A DNA stretch of 64,000 nt, taken from Ochotona curzoniae (lineage: Eukaryota; Chordata; Mammalia; Lagomorpha; Ochotonidae). The stretch lies in contig NW_024467121.1 of assembly GCF_017591425.1 (NCBI RefSeq), positions 18,736,707 through 18,800,706 on the forward strand. Reading direction: 5' to 3'. The notes under the pieces are model-generated. The model searched no databases, was not told the origin of the DNA, and saw only the letters and a program-made list of their open reading frames with translations. The translations under genes were made by a program, and so were the position numbers. Of the stretch, positions 1 through 10,365 are shown piece by piece (the first letter of the stretch is position 1; each line of letters starts with the position of its first letter).

Positions 1-206
1 GTGGCCTGGGAAAGCAGTCAAGGAGGGCCCAAGGTGTTGGGATCCTGCACCCATGTGGGAGACCCAGAAGAAGCTCCTGGCTTTGGATTAGCTCAGCTCT
101 GGTTGTTGTGGCCCCTTGGGAGTGAGCCAGCAGATGGAGGAACTCTCTCTGTCTCTCCTCTTCTCTGTATATCTGACTTTCCAATAAAAATAAATGTTAA
201 AAAATA
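1..206 (+). mobile_element. CSINE (lagomorph tRNA-derived SINE), 5' end cut by window edge
   Basis: The body runs from 'gtggcctgggaaagcag' through 'acccatgtgggagaccc' to the pyrimidine-rich block and the tail CCAATAAAAATAAA. The tRNA-like head lies upstream of the window. The tail marks it as one of the younger, pika-type copies. Confidence 0.9.
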
Positions 207-224
207 GATATTTGAAAAACGAGA

Positions 225-306
225 CAATAACAGATCTCCAGAAGTGTTGCTTTCATCCTAAGCAGTGGTGACAGAACCTAAGATGACAAAGAGCTGGAAT
301 ACCAGA
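225..306 (+). repeat. Arm A of an inverted duplication
   Basis: This stretch is the reverse complement of 1263-1346 with about 90% identity. The match includes an exact 29-base run from 'agaagtgttgctttc' to 'aagcagtgg' (238-268). It is cut off on its right by the SINE that begins near 316. Its family is not recognised; it matches neither the SINE nor any L1 piece in the window. Confidence 0.75.
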
Positions 307-315
307 CGACAGAAG

Positions 316-594
316 CGACCATTTGGACTGCAGGTTCTAATCCCGGCAGCCCCGCTTCCCATCCAGCTCCCTGCTTGTGGCCTGGAAAAGCAGTTGAGGA
401 CGGCCCAAAGTCTTGGCACCCTGTACCTGTGTGGGAGACCCAGAAGAGGTTCCTGGCTCCTGGCTATGGATTGGCTCAGCTCCAGCTGTTGTGGCCACTT
501 GGGGAGTGAATCATCAGGCGGAAGATATTTCTTTATGTCTCTCCTCCTCTCTATATATCTGACTTTCCAATAAAAATAAATAACAATTTTTTAA
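316..594 (+). mobile_element. CSINE, head truncated
   Basis: It begins inside the pol III B-box region ('ggttctaatcccggcag') and ends CCAATAAAAATAAATAAC. The 5' half of the tRNA head is missing, as in an incomplete reverse transcript. Confidence 0.9.
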
Positions 595-1262
595 AAGAAC
601 TACTTTGTTGCTTTTCCTCCTCTTTTTTTTTTTTTTAGTCCTGAGTTCTTAATTTTTGTGCCCTTAATTATACACTTAATTTTGCCAGATCCAGTTTACT
701 GAGCTAGAATCCCATGGTCTTTAGAATTCTATCTTTAATCTGGTTTCATTTTGGGTCATCTGTCAATATGGTGATTATGTCCCCTATATCTGTATGCCAG
801 TCATGCATTGTAAGTGTTGAGGAAGGGTCCTGCACCAGCGTTCTGTAGATGCTGCTGGACACCCTTGTCTTCTGTTCAACTTATTTCTCTGTTATTTCTG
901 TGCAGCCATTCACCTGTCTGCCCAGTTTTTCTTACCTCTAGCCTCTAGGTCTTCATTTCATCTATAAGGGTATACAAGGAAATGTGTTACTGCATGACAT
1001 ATTTGCAGATTCTCATGCTGTACCAGTGCACATACCTTTGGGAAATGCAATTGTTAAGGTTAGCCACACACACTCTCTCTTAGGTGGTCTGAATAAGTCA
1101 TGGCCATCACCCTGAGTGAGTCAGGGTTGGCTGTTTCCTTACATCCTCATTACTGGGTCATAGCAAAAGCAGAGAATTTGTTCTGCCAAGTTCAAGCAGA
1201 AGACACCTGTGAAGCAGACATTTGGAAGTAGTAGCAAGTGGGCCTCCTGCAGTTTGTATGAT
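595..1262. other. Apparently single-copy DNA
   Basis: AT-rich sequence with a T14 run near 626-640. I see no SINE, no L1 match and no plausible exon. It is the spacer between the two arms of the inverted duplication. Confidence 0.5.
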
Positions 1263-1346
1263 CTGGTATTCCGTCTCTTTGTCGTCTTAGGTTCTGTTAC
1301 CCACTGCTTAGGATGAAAGCAACACTTCTGGGGATTTGTTATTATT
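1263..1346 (-). repeat. Arm B of an inverted duplication
   Basis: Reverse-complement partner of 225-306. Unlike arm A it is not cut by a SINE on its far side, so the sequence to its left (about 1139-1262) may be the rest of the same unit. Both arms give a short shared reading frame (VTEPK..TK..NTR), which reflects the shared DNA and not a recognised protein. Confidence 0.75.
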
Positions 1347-1349
1347 TCA

Positions 1350-1428
1350 TTTTTTTTCAAGTATTTATTTCAAAGGCCGAGTTATAGAGAGAGAAGTGTA
1401 TGTATGTGCACATGTGTGTGTGCACACG

Positions 1429-1483
<55 letters not shown>

Positions 1484-1792
1484 CTGTGGGGCCAGGGTGG
1501 GGGAAGAGGAAGAGATAGGGAAGAGTAGAGAAGAGGAGAGAGCTTTTTCGTCTACGGGTTAGCTGCGCAAATGGCCATCACGTGTGGACTGGACCAGGTC
1601 AAAGCCAGGATGTAGGTACTCCATTCAGATTTCTCATGTGGGGATAGAGGGCCATCTCATGCTGTTTTCCCTGGAACATTTAGCAGGGAGCTAGATTGAA
1701 GGGGAAGCACCTGGGACTTGAAATGGCACCCATATGAAATACTGGAATCACAGGTAGTTATAGCTTAACCTGTCATGCCACAACGCTGGTCA
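1350..1792 (-). mobile_element. CSINE, old, expanded by a CA microsatellite
   Basis: Minus-strand order is visible: 'agtatttatttcaaaggc', purine-rich block, 'ggaccaggtcaaagcc', 'gcagggagctagatt', then the head 'cacccatatgaaatactgg' and 'cttaacctgtcatgcc'. The 3' purine-rich block holds a long (CA)n at 1432-1483, which makes this copy about 100 bp longer than usual. Confidence 0.85.
1432..1483. repeat. (AC)n microsatellite
   Basis: About 26 uninterrupted AC units inside the SINE at 1350-1792, flanked by degenerate TG/CA alternation from 1400. The purity suggests it is length-variable. Confidence 0.97.
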
Positions 1793-2409
1793 ACATTTGG
1801 TAATAATATTTTGAAATCAAGATTCAGCTACTCTTATGATAGGTACCCGGCAGCCAGAAAACCTTCCAAACAATGACTGTGCCATTTTCAGGGTGAAGCC
1901 TAAAGGCCACTGGCCATTGCTGGCACATTTTACACTTGATTTGAGGACAAGGAGTATCTAAGTCTCTTACTTTCTTCTTAACATTTATTATGCTGTTTAA
2001 CAAGCCACCAGATGCCATTGGAGAAAACGTGCTTCTGACATTTGTCCTGCTAATTAGCGAATGGTCTGCTGTCACTAAAATAGCTAGCACAAGGACTTGT
2101 GATGACTCTGCATGCCAGTTGGCCAATCCAGGATGGTGAGATGTATGTTCCAGAAAGTTTACCAATCTCAAAACAAATTTTCTAGCCATGTAACCGTGTC
2201 CTGAGTTAGTAGAGCAAAAATTCCCTGGCATACAAATGAACCATGGCTCTGACTTGTATCACCTTATATTTGTTTTATCTGCCTTAAACTCGTATGAAGT
2301 CAGATTCTGTTGTGGTTTTTTTTTTTTTTTAGACTTATCTGTGCTATGCACAAATATTTATTTTTTCTTTATCTCTATAGATTTTTCCATTATATGCAAA
2401 GTCTAAGGA
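1793..2409. other. Apparently single-copy DNA
   Basis: A 135-codon frame on the minus strand (1824-2231) has no recognisable domain and no CpG or codon signal, so I do not call it. A T13 run lies at 2317-2330. Confidence 0.5.
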
Positions 2410-2645
2410 GGTTATTGTGGCATAGCTGTTAATACCATTAGTTTAGTTCAAGTTCCAGCTGCTCTGTTTCCAATTTAGCTCTGTGATAATGCCCCTGGGG
2501 AAGCAGTGGAGGCTGACTCTAGTGCTTGGGCCCCTGCCACCTATGTGGGAGACCTGGGTGAAGCTCTTGGCTTTGGCCTGGCTCAGCCCTGGTCCTTGTA
2601 GCCATCAGAGGAGTGAACCAACAGATGGAAGATCTCTCTCTTTAA
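2410..2645 (+). mobile_element. CSINE, old
   Basis: It has a recognisable head ('tgttaataccattag', 'ttcaagttccagctgctc'), a central 'gtgcttgggcccctgcca' and 'agtgaaccaacagatgg'. The tail is missing because the next SINE begins directly at its pyrimidine block. Confidence 0.85.
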
Positions 2646-2972
2646 AGGGATTAGTGTTGTGGACTAGTGGGTAAACCCACTGCCTTTGACATTGGCATCC
2701 AATCTGGGCCCCAGCTTGAGTCCTGGCTGCTCGAGTCCCAGTTCGATTCCCTGCCGATGGCCTGGGAAAAGCAACAGAGGATCGCCCAAGTACTTGGCAC
2801 CCTACCACCCACAAGGGAGATCTGAAAGGAGTTTTTGGTTCCTGGCTTTGGCTTGCATAGCTTTGGCCATTGTGGCCATTTGGGGAGTAAACCAGCGGAT
2901 GGAAGATTCTCTCTTCTTCTCTGTCTTCTCTCTGTAACTTTCAAATAAATAATCTTCAAAATTAAAAAAAAA
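2646..2972 (+). mobile_element. CSINE, full length, inserted in the tail of its neighbour
   Basis: It has head, B-box-like 'cagttcgattccc', body, 'ggagtaaaccagcgg' and a tail with CAAATAAATAATC plus A9. It joins head-to-tail with the copy ending at 2645, so it probably targeted that copy's A-rich tail. Confidence 0.9.
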
Positions 2973-4062
2973 TGTTAGTTATCCTTTCTGCAGTTGATGA
3001 ACATTTGGTTGCTTCCAGTTTGAGGCTGTAAAATAAGCAACTAAAGGCATCCTGATTCATGTCTTTGGTCTATGGAATATGAGTTATTTAGGTAGCTGTC
3101 CCGTGAGGCCCTGGGATTGAAATTTACATTGACTCTCATGGGGGAATATTGGGTTTTCCATGGCAAATGAGTTCAAAGGGAAGTGCAGATGTGACACAAA
3201 ACCATACCAAGCAGAAGCTTGAATTTGGTCTCATCTGACTTGGCGTTTTGCAAATCCATACTGGCATGAAAGTAGCTCATTGCTTCTTTGCTTCCTGCCT
3301 GGACTAAATATACGAAGACAGAATGGGTTCCCTGAAAGCTTAGATTCTCTCGTGAGCTCGCCTTTTTTTCTAGCACCTTCTCTAGAAGGGCTAGGAAAGA
3401 ATCTCTGTGTGGAGTCTGCAAGTGGGCATAGTTTTCTAATTCTAGAGCTGCCCTGCAAAAAAAAAAAAAAAAAGTCATGAATTACCAACCTCTCAGCGAG
3501 TAGAAATGGCTTTTGGGGATCCCTTGAATTGGAATGGGTTTGGTTTTAAAATATTCATTATGTGTTTCTCTCCATGTCATTTGGCATATTGTGGGGAGAA
3601 AAATTGCTGTTGATTTAGAATCTTTCGCTGCTTGCATGAAAATTTAATTCCCCCAGTATTTATAGGGTTTTCGGTTGTTTTCCTCTGATCCATTGCTAGG
3701 GGAAATTAGTTCTTCTGAGAGCACTGATGGATCCAAATGAATTAGGGAACCAGAACTCAGGGCACCTGTTGGCAGTGGTGAACATTTCAAAAGAATCTGT
3801 GTTTATAAAAAAAGAAAAATAGGCTAGCAGTTTTCCTTGACAAGTATGAAATAAATTCTAGGATATATGCCACATATATGCATTTAAGGAATTCTGTTGC
3901 TTTATGGCATTTAAAGTGTTTAGGTGATTGGTAAATATTATGTATTTATGGGCAATGATGAGATACTTTATTGCATGTACATGTTGTGTGATGTTCAAAT
4001 CAGGGTTACTCTGTCTCCTCAAGCATCTGTCATTTCTTTAAGGCGAGTACATTGCTTTTTTC
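2973..4062. other. Apparently single-copy DNA
   Basis: Mostly AT-rich. An A18 run at 3457-3474 has no SINE attached. Small frames on both strands around 3173-3488 overlap each other and resemble nothing known. Confidence 0.5.
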
Positions 4063-4368
4063 TTAAGATTTATTTATTTTTTGGAAAGACAGTCACAAAG
4101 AGAATGATCTTCCATCTGCTGGTTCACTCCCCAAGTGGCTACAACAGCCAGAGCTGAGCTGATGTGAAACCAGGAGCCAGGAACTTCTTCGGGTCTCCCA
4201 TGTGGGTGCAGGGTCTCAAGGCTTTGGGCCATCCTCCTCTGCCTTCCCAGGCCACACGCAGGGAGCTGGATAGAACTGGAGCAGCTGGAACAGAAATTGG
4301 TGTTCCTATGCGATGTGGCACCTTGGAGACAAAGGATTAGCCATTTGAGCCAACTTGCTGGGCCTTTT
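4063..4368 (-). mobile_element. CSINE, nearly full length
   Basis: Minus-strand signature 'aagatttatttatttttt', 'gatcttccatctgctggt', 'cactccccaagtggc', 'gggtgcagggtctcaagg', ending in 'ttgctgggcc'. Moderately diverged. Confidence 0.93.
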
Positions 4369-5054
4369 TTCTTCAAAATTTCAAAGGAAAGTATAGTTTA
4401 TTGTTACCTGTTGCTATCCTGAAGTGCCATGGAACACCAGAGATGCTTTTTCGTATCTGGAGATAACTTAGCTGCCATCCACCAACCCCCTTTTATCCTT
4501 CCTGCCTTCTGACAGTGTATTTCCGAGTAACTGTGTGACGGGAGACCTGTTGATGTGACCCAGCTGGGCAGGCTCATTGATTCTTTGACCCAGCAGTTCT
4601 CTTTCTGGGAATGCTTCCTGCAGTGACATGTGCTCATCTGAGGAACCGAACAAGCTTTTCCAAGGTCGGAGTGTCGTGTGCAGCACCCGTTTTGGAAGCT
4701 GCCTGTTGACCCTCATCCAGCGGCAGAGCGGCTAGGAGGGTGCTAGCATGTGTCTGCAGCAGAGTGCCTTGCAGCTTTTGGAAGAGGATGTGAGCTCCCG
4801 TGTGTGGATGGGGGAAGGCCTCAGGTCCACGGCCAAGGGGGAAGGGCACAGTGGAGTAGTGTGTAGAGTACACCACACTTCATGTAGCAAAGATGGGGAA
4901 ATCATAGGTGTGAATGTACTTGTGTTTGCATAAGGAAACGCTGGAAGGATAAATATGGCACAGCAAGAAGGCTTACCTGTGGTCAGCAGTGGGGAAGGCA
5001 GTGACTGTGAATGGGGGGGGGGTAGGAATGACCCTTTGTCTGGGTCTCTGGCTC
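4369..5054. other. Apparently single-copy DNA
   Basis: Moderate GC, with a G10 run at 5013-5022. Overlapping frames on both strands (4404-4933) argue against coding. Confidence 0.5.
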
Positions 5055-5260
5055 TGAATATCTGTTTATGTATTCATTTTGCTTTGAGAGAGAGAAAGAT
5101 ACAAAAGGCACATATTCTAGCCTCTGGCTCACTCTCCATATTCCCCCAACAGCTGGAGGCACATCCAGGAGCCCAGAACTCAATCTGGATCTTCCACTGC
5201 TTCTCAGAGTGTGCATGCGCAGGGGCTGGGAGTGGATGAAGCTGGGGGTTCACATACCTA
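5055..5260 (-). mobile_element. Probable degenerate CSINE
   Basis: Weak minus-strand resemblance: 'gtattcattttgctttgagagagagaaag' (split by mismatches), 'ctggctcactctcc' and 'ggagcccagaactc'. Only the 3' half is traceable. Confidence 0.4.
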
Positions 5261-5379
5261 CGACTTCATCAGTACAGGCCTTTGGCATTGAGCTAGAACA
5301 AGAGTGGATGGTGGAAAGCCAAGGCGACCGAGTGTGTAGTATAAGGCTGGGGCCACCTCCCCCTTTTCTTTCCTCAGAA

Positions 5380-5573
5380 GGTCAGAGCCTTGGGACCCTG
5401 CACCCACATGGGAGACCCTGAGGAGGTTCCTGGTTCCTGTCTTTGGCTCAGATAAGGCCATTCTAGTCACTTGGGGAGTGAACCAGCAGATGGAAGATCT
5501 TTCTCTCTGTCTCTTGTTCTCTTTTTACATCTGCTTTTCCAATAAAAATAAACAAAAATTTTTTTTTTAAAGA
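5380..5573 (+). mobile_element. CSINE, 5' truncated, young type
   Basis: It starts at 'cagagccttgggaccctg' and carries 'ttggggagtgaaccagc' and the tail CCAATAAAAATAAAC. The tRNA head and first half are absent. Confidence 0.92.
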
Positions 5574-5649
5574 AACTGAAGGGCAAAAAGGATTTTTTTT
5601 TGAAGAAAGGATAATGGAGATTTAGTGAGGAAGGTGGCCCATCCTCTAG

Positions 5650-5974
5650 CACCTCTCCCCAGGTGGGATGGCAGCATAGTAGAGCAGACACATTCGGAGT
5701 GAGGGTCCCCGAAGCACCTCTCCCCAGGTGGGATGGCAGCATAGTAGAGCAGACACATTCGGAGTGAGGGTCCCCGAAGCACCTCTCCCCAGGAGGGATG
5801 GCAGCATAGTAGAGCAGACACATTCGGAGTGAGGGTCCCCGAAGCACCTCTCCCCAGGAGGGATGGCAGCATAGTAGAGCAGACACATTCGGAGTGAGGG
5901 TCCCCGAAGCACCTCTCCCCAGGAGGGATGGCAGCATAGAAGAGCAGACACATTCAGAGTGAGGGTCCCAGAAA
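5650..5974. repeat. 65-bp minisatellite, five units
   Basis: Units start at 5650, 5715, 5780, 5845 and 5910, each exactly 65 bp. They begin 'cacctctccccagg' and end 'gagggtccccgaag'. Units 1-2 read 'aggtggg' and 3-5 read 'aggaggg'. Unit 5 alone carries 'atagaagagc', 'cattcagag' and 'gtcccagaaa'. The homogeneity points to recent amplification. All three minus-strand frames of the unit are open, which creates long shadow frames (up to 5467-6057). Confidence 0.97.
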
Positions 5975-8221
5975 GCAGTGGAACAGCCTGCCACAGGTCT
6001 TTTCCCTGCGATGGCAGATTCCCAGTGTAGAGTGGAGACCCCAGGGTCTTGGCTCACTTTTTTGGAGGGACAAGTTTGTTGTTCATCTCAGAAAGTGCAC
6101 TACAGCCTCCTCCTCATGGGGAACACAACTGTGTGGGACCCGCCTCACTAGGGTACTTCCCAGTTGGTACCTCTTCTGGAGGGGCAGTGAGGGAAGACGA
6201 GATTGTGTTCACAGTGGCTGTGCTAGTCTTCTGCCAGAGCCCCCGTTGTGTTATTTTCATGAAAAATTAACGGAGTCTTTTTATGGGTGTATTTGACTAA
6301 ATGAACAATTTGTATTTCTGTCCCATTGAGGTTTTTCTTTTTTCTCCTTCTCATAATTGCTTGTTAGGATTTGCCTGTGTTTGTGAGTCTCAAGGTAGTG
6401 CAATGGAGTTGGATTAAAAATACAGTAGTGCCAAGAACAGCAGTAATAAAAGAGAAGTGCGTCACTTTGGGTAGTTCATACTGTTCACCCAAGTTCAGAT
6501 GTCACTGCCTCGGTGGGCTGTGTGCTGTCTAGAGCTCTGGTTTCTGAGCCTGGGGGGCTCTTGGGGGTGAAACAATGTTAGGGAGCACAGCCCAGAGGGG
6601 AGAACTGTGTAGATGAGTTGCTTTCTAATGCCTGGACAGCAGAAACCAGCATCTACGGTCAAAATCATGCCAGGCAAACAGTGGCCGGTGTTTGTGTCTA
6701 GGGTCTAAGACTGGAAAGCACAAACTTCAGTTGGTGACATCTTCAGTTAGGGGAGGAGAAGAAACCCTAAGAGGTCCAAATACTCACACAGGAATGGTGT
6801 CCTGTGGGTCCTTCGCCCTAGGATAGTGAGTCAGTTTGGTTATGCGTCATTTGAAAGTTGAGCTTTTAAGCAATGAAGCATTTGTAATCCAGCACAGCTT
6901 GTGTCCTTGTCACTTGACTTTCCCACCTGTGTGGTTGCTGCTGCCACATTGTCACTGCTATGTTCCTGGAGCACCTTGCTCACCTGGGGCTGGTGACTGG
7001 AAGAGTGTAATGGTACTGCTTGGCTGGGGTCTGAAAACTTAGTGACAGAGTGGGTCTCACATCAGTCATCCAGGTCACTGGCTCTCTTGTCTTTGCTTCC
7101 TCCCATGTGTTGAGTACAACACCATATGAGCCAACGCATAGCCTGTGCCTTGGCAGATGGTGTCCTGCAGGTGTTTTTCCTACGTCCAGGGATCTCCAGC
7201 ATTCCCCATGGCACTCCAGCACTCTAAAGGTGGAGGGAAGGATATAGACTCCCCCCTTTCTCCCCTACTAAGCAGTTGCAGGTGCATCTCAGGCTCCTGG
7301 GAGATTATACTGTGATTTGAGATTTTAGCATTAGAAGCTACTATTAGATGAGACGGAAAGGCGGGTCCAAGTCATCCTGACTGCATCTTGTCATGTTTGG
7401 TGTGCCTTGCATTTTTACAAATGGCTCCTAAGGCAGTTGTCTTAAGCAGTGTTATCCAGTCATTCCCATCTGTTGTTTGTTCTGTGCCCTCAGCCCCTCT
7501 TCCCTCCACCCTCACCCTCCACCAGCCCCGCGCCTCCCTCCAGGCAGGAAATACCGGTGCTGAATTCACTGTTCATGTTTAGAGCTGTCCCGTGGAGATG
7601 GATGAGAGAGGCAGTGAGGACTTGGGCCCATCCATCTGCCATCAAGGCCTCAGGGTTCCCTGAATTTCAGCTACCTGCTGAGGTTTAGTGCTGGGCCTCT
7701 AGGTAAGGGAAAAGATAATGGGGCAGCGTTTCTTTACCAGCTCAGACAAACAACTAGAAAATCCACAGCTGGGCATTTCTGGAGCAGTCACTGAGAGACA
7801 ACCCTCAATTATCCATGAGTGCAGGGAATTTGGCAGATAATTAAGATGCTTTGATAATCCAACGATTTCATTTTATTTCTTATTTCTACCAAATCAGTGT
7901 TACTTTAAAAACAGCTTGTCACAAGCCTCTCGGTGAGGTGATGTATTTGAGCAGTGGCCATGGGTTTTATCCAGGTGATTGTGTGTGGTGCCTCAGTGTG
8001 GTGTCATTTCCATGTTAGACATGAAGAAAAGTCAGATGCAAGGTTACCACTGGACTGTAGAGCTTAACTTTAGTTTTCTCTTTGCCTCCAGACCTATATG
8101 TTATGTCTGTTGGTGGAAAATAGGAAGAAGCCAAGCAAAGGCTGAAATGATGTTACATGATCAATTTTGAGTAACCAATAATTGCAGATATCACTTAACC
8201 CTAGTTTTTTCCTTTGAAAAA
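5975..8221. other. Apparently single-copy DNA, 2.2 kb without repeats
   Basis: One of the longest repeat-free stretches in the window. The only distinctive part is 7785-7930, an AT-rich block with paired 'gataatt'/'gataatc' motifs (see findings). The frames at 6980-7247 and 7372-7688 overlap on opposite strands and are not supported. Confidence 0.5.
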
Positions 8222-8484
8222 TAAAGGTTGAGGGTGTGTGAAGCTGCCACTGGGATGCTTATCAGAGTGCCTGGGATGGAGTCCTGCCCCCACTTCCCAA
8301 CTAGGTTCTTAGGCAGCAGCAGGCGATGGCTCAAGTGTTTGAGCTCCGGCCACCCAAAACGAGAGTCTTGCGTAGAGTTTCTGGGTTACCTTGGTTGTTG
8401 TGGACATTTGAGGAGTGAATCAGTGGCTGAAAGCTCTCTCTCTCTCTGGTGCCTTTCAGATAACTAAAAAAAAAAAAAAAAAAG
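8222..8484 (+). mobile_element. CSINE, old
   Basis: Reads 'gtgaagctgccactgggatgc' (interrupted by mismatches), 'tggctcaagtgtttgag', 'gtggacatttgaggagtgaa' and a terminal A18. Head and B box are badly eroded. Confidence 0.8.
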
Positions 8485-9117
8485 AGATTAGTAAATTTTC
8501 ATGCTGTGGTTATTGATATTATAAGTAGGAGATAAGTTAATGGGTTAAAACTGCCTTGATAAGTACATCCAGTGTTAAAGAGGCCAGGAAGGTTGCCCTT
8601 CCTTTAGGCCTCTGCCCCCTGGGAGGGATCCAGGTGCTTGGGAAATATGTCTTTGGCCCTTCTGAGTTATGGGAATGTTGCCATGGTAGCCACAGAGGGC
8701 GGCTTCCCACTCATTGAGAGGTGCATCTGGCCCTGACAAATAATAGCCGCTGAATGAAGCAACATGTTACAGGAATTGCCATAGCTCAGAGTGCATTTCC
8801 TGGTTGAAGATCACTGGAACTTTCCAGCTGAAAGGCACGCAAGGCACCGATTGCTCAGTACCATGAGATTGCCTTTTGGTGCAGAATGACGTGTTAGCCC
8901 TCTCCAGCTGTGAGAACTAGCTCTTTAGTTTGGTCAGATTTCCATCACAGCAAATACCCAAGAGGAGTTATAGAGGAAGGACATTTATTTGGCTCAAGGT
9001 TTTAGAGGTACACAGTCCCCAGACTGGGAAACCCATTGGTCTGGTGTCTGATAAGGGTGATGGATGACAGAGGAAGAATCTCATGGTGAATCAAGAAGCA
9101 AAGGGAGTACAGGGGAG

Positions 9118-9298
9118 CCAGAGAGAGAGGGAGAGTGAGAGAAAGAGAGAAAGAGGGAGGGACAGAGAGAGAGGGAGATAGAAAGAGAAACAGAGAGGGA
9201 GGTAGAAAGGGAAAGATAGAGGGAGGGACAGAGAGAAAGGGATGGAGAAAAAAGGAGAAAAGGAGAGGGAGGGAGGGAGGAAGGGAAAGAGAGCGAGT
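9118..9298 (+). repeat. 180-bp polypurine tract
   Basis: Almost pure A/G on the + strand, with about ten pyrimidine interruptions, made of gaga, ggga and gaaa units. It lies inside the LTR, where MaLR elements have a short CT-rich stretch, so it is probably an expansion of that. Confidence 0.95.
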
Positions 9299-9353
9299 GA
9301 AAATGCATGCTACTTTTCTGTGACCACGTGTCTCTAGAAAACAACATGATTCA

Positions 9354-9536
9354 TCATTGTCTATACCTATAATGCCATGATACATTTAAATAACAGAATG
9401 TTGAACTTGTGACTGATGCTGAAGGATCATACTATTATAATCATATGTGGGAAAACAGTGGGGGGAATGGGAGGTGGAAAGGGGGAAATCCTTGTGCCTC
9501 TGAACTTTATCAATTAAAAAAAAAAAAAAAAGAAAA
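9354..9536 (+). mobile_element. L1 3' end (3' UTR fragment) with G-rich tract
   Basis: It ends 'ctttatcaattaaaa' plus A15 and contains 'gtggggggaatgggaggtgg', the G-rich polypurine motif typical of mammalian L1 3' UTRs. It is flanked by a probable target-site duplication, 'aacatgattca' (9343-9353) and 'aaccatgattca' (9539-9550). Heavily 5' truncated; no ORF2 part remains. Confidence 0.65.
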
Positions 9537-9718
9537 GCAACCATGATTCAGTCACAGGCTCCTACCTGGCCACTCATTCCAATGTAACCAGCTCCACCTT
9601 CAGGTCCCACCACTGGCTTAAGTCCCCCCTTTAATCCATCAGCCGTTAACAGTGGACTTTGAGTACCCGTTCCCTGACACCTCGGCGAGACACCCAGACG
9701 AATGTCCAAACCAAAGCA

Positions 9719-10204
9719 CTCTTCAGTGCCCGGAGTGTAGAATACCACCAAAGCGGCGCTGTGTTGAAGTGTGCAGTAGATCTGCGGAACTGGTGATGGG
9801 GTCTGTGTACGCCTTCATGTTTTCTTCTCATTGGGGCCCAGGCAATGTCTGACGTAGCATACTGTAGAGATGATGTTTATTATTTGTTTAACAAGTGAAA
9901 TACAGAAGCGCTTATGGAAGTGCCAGGCCTAGTTGATGTAACTATTCCAAAGTTGAATGACCACTTGGTGTTGTTTATTCACACAAAGCTCATAAAATGG
10001 ATTCTTGAAGTCTTTCAATGGAAATTCATATTGAGATAATTATAATTTGCATGAATTTGTAAGGAGTAATAAGCCTGAATTAGCCTTTTACCTAATTTCT
10101 CCATTGGTAACACCTTGCAAAATTATAGATGCAATGTCACAGGCGGAGTAAGGGCATGGATACAGTCCACTCATACAATCAGCTTCTTTAATCATTTGTT
10201 AAGT
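9719..10204. other. Apparently single-copy DNA
   Basis: 9719-9850 keeps several CpGs ('aagcggcgctg', 'tctgcggaac') continuous with the LTR and may belong to it. From 9850 it is AT-rich with no element seen. Confidence 0.4.
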
Positions 10205-10365
10205 CAAGATCTTCCATCTGCAGTTCACTTTCCAAATGCTCACAGTAGCCAGCACTGGGTCAGGACAAAGAAGCCAGGATCCAAGCGCATGTGTTGGCAG
10301 GAAGCTAGATTGGGAAACAGCTGGGACTGGAATTATGGGATACTGATTTTGTAAGTAGTAGCTTA
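10205..10365 (-). mobile_element. CSINE, partial and degenerate
   Basis: Contains 'gatcttccatctgcagttc', 'gccagcactgggtcagg' and 'ggcaggaagctagatt', then a head remnant 'atgggatactgattttg'. The A-rich 3' tail is missing. Confidence 0.75.

Larger units (their letters stand above)
8935..9718 (-). mobile_element. MaLR-type solo LTR, split by an L1 3' end
   Basis: Read on the minus strand, the left part is the LTR 3' end ('gagccaaataaatgtcc', then 'gggtatttgctgtgatgg'). The right part is the LTR start ('tgctttggtttggacatt', later 'agtggtgggacctgaagg'). These resemble the MST/MLT group of mammalian MaLR LTRs. A CT-rich stretch (polypurine on +) at 9118-9298 and an L1 at 9354-9536 interrupt it. 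No internal retroviral region is seen. The family name is from memory; subfamily not assigned. Confidence 0.65.

Noticed and set aside
9002..9385. Serine/leucine/proline-rich minus frame
   Set aside because: Translation of the polypurine tract; low-complexity artefact.
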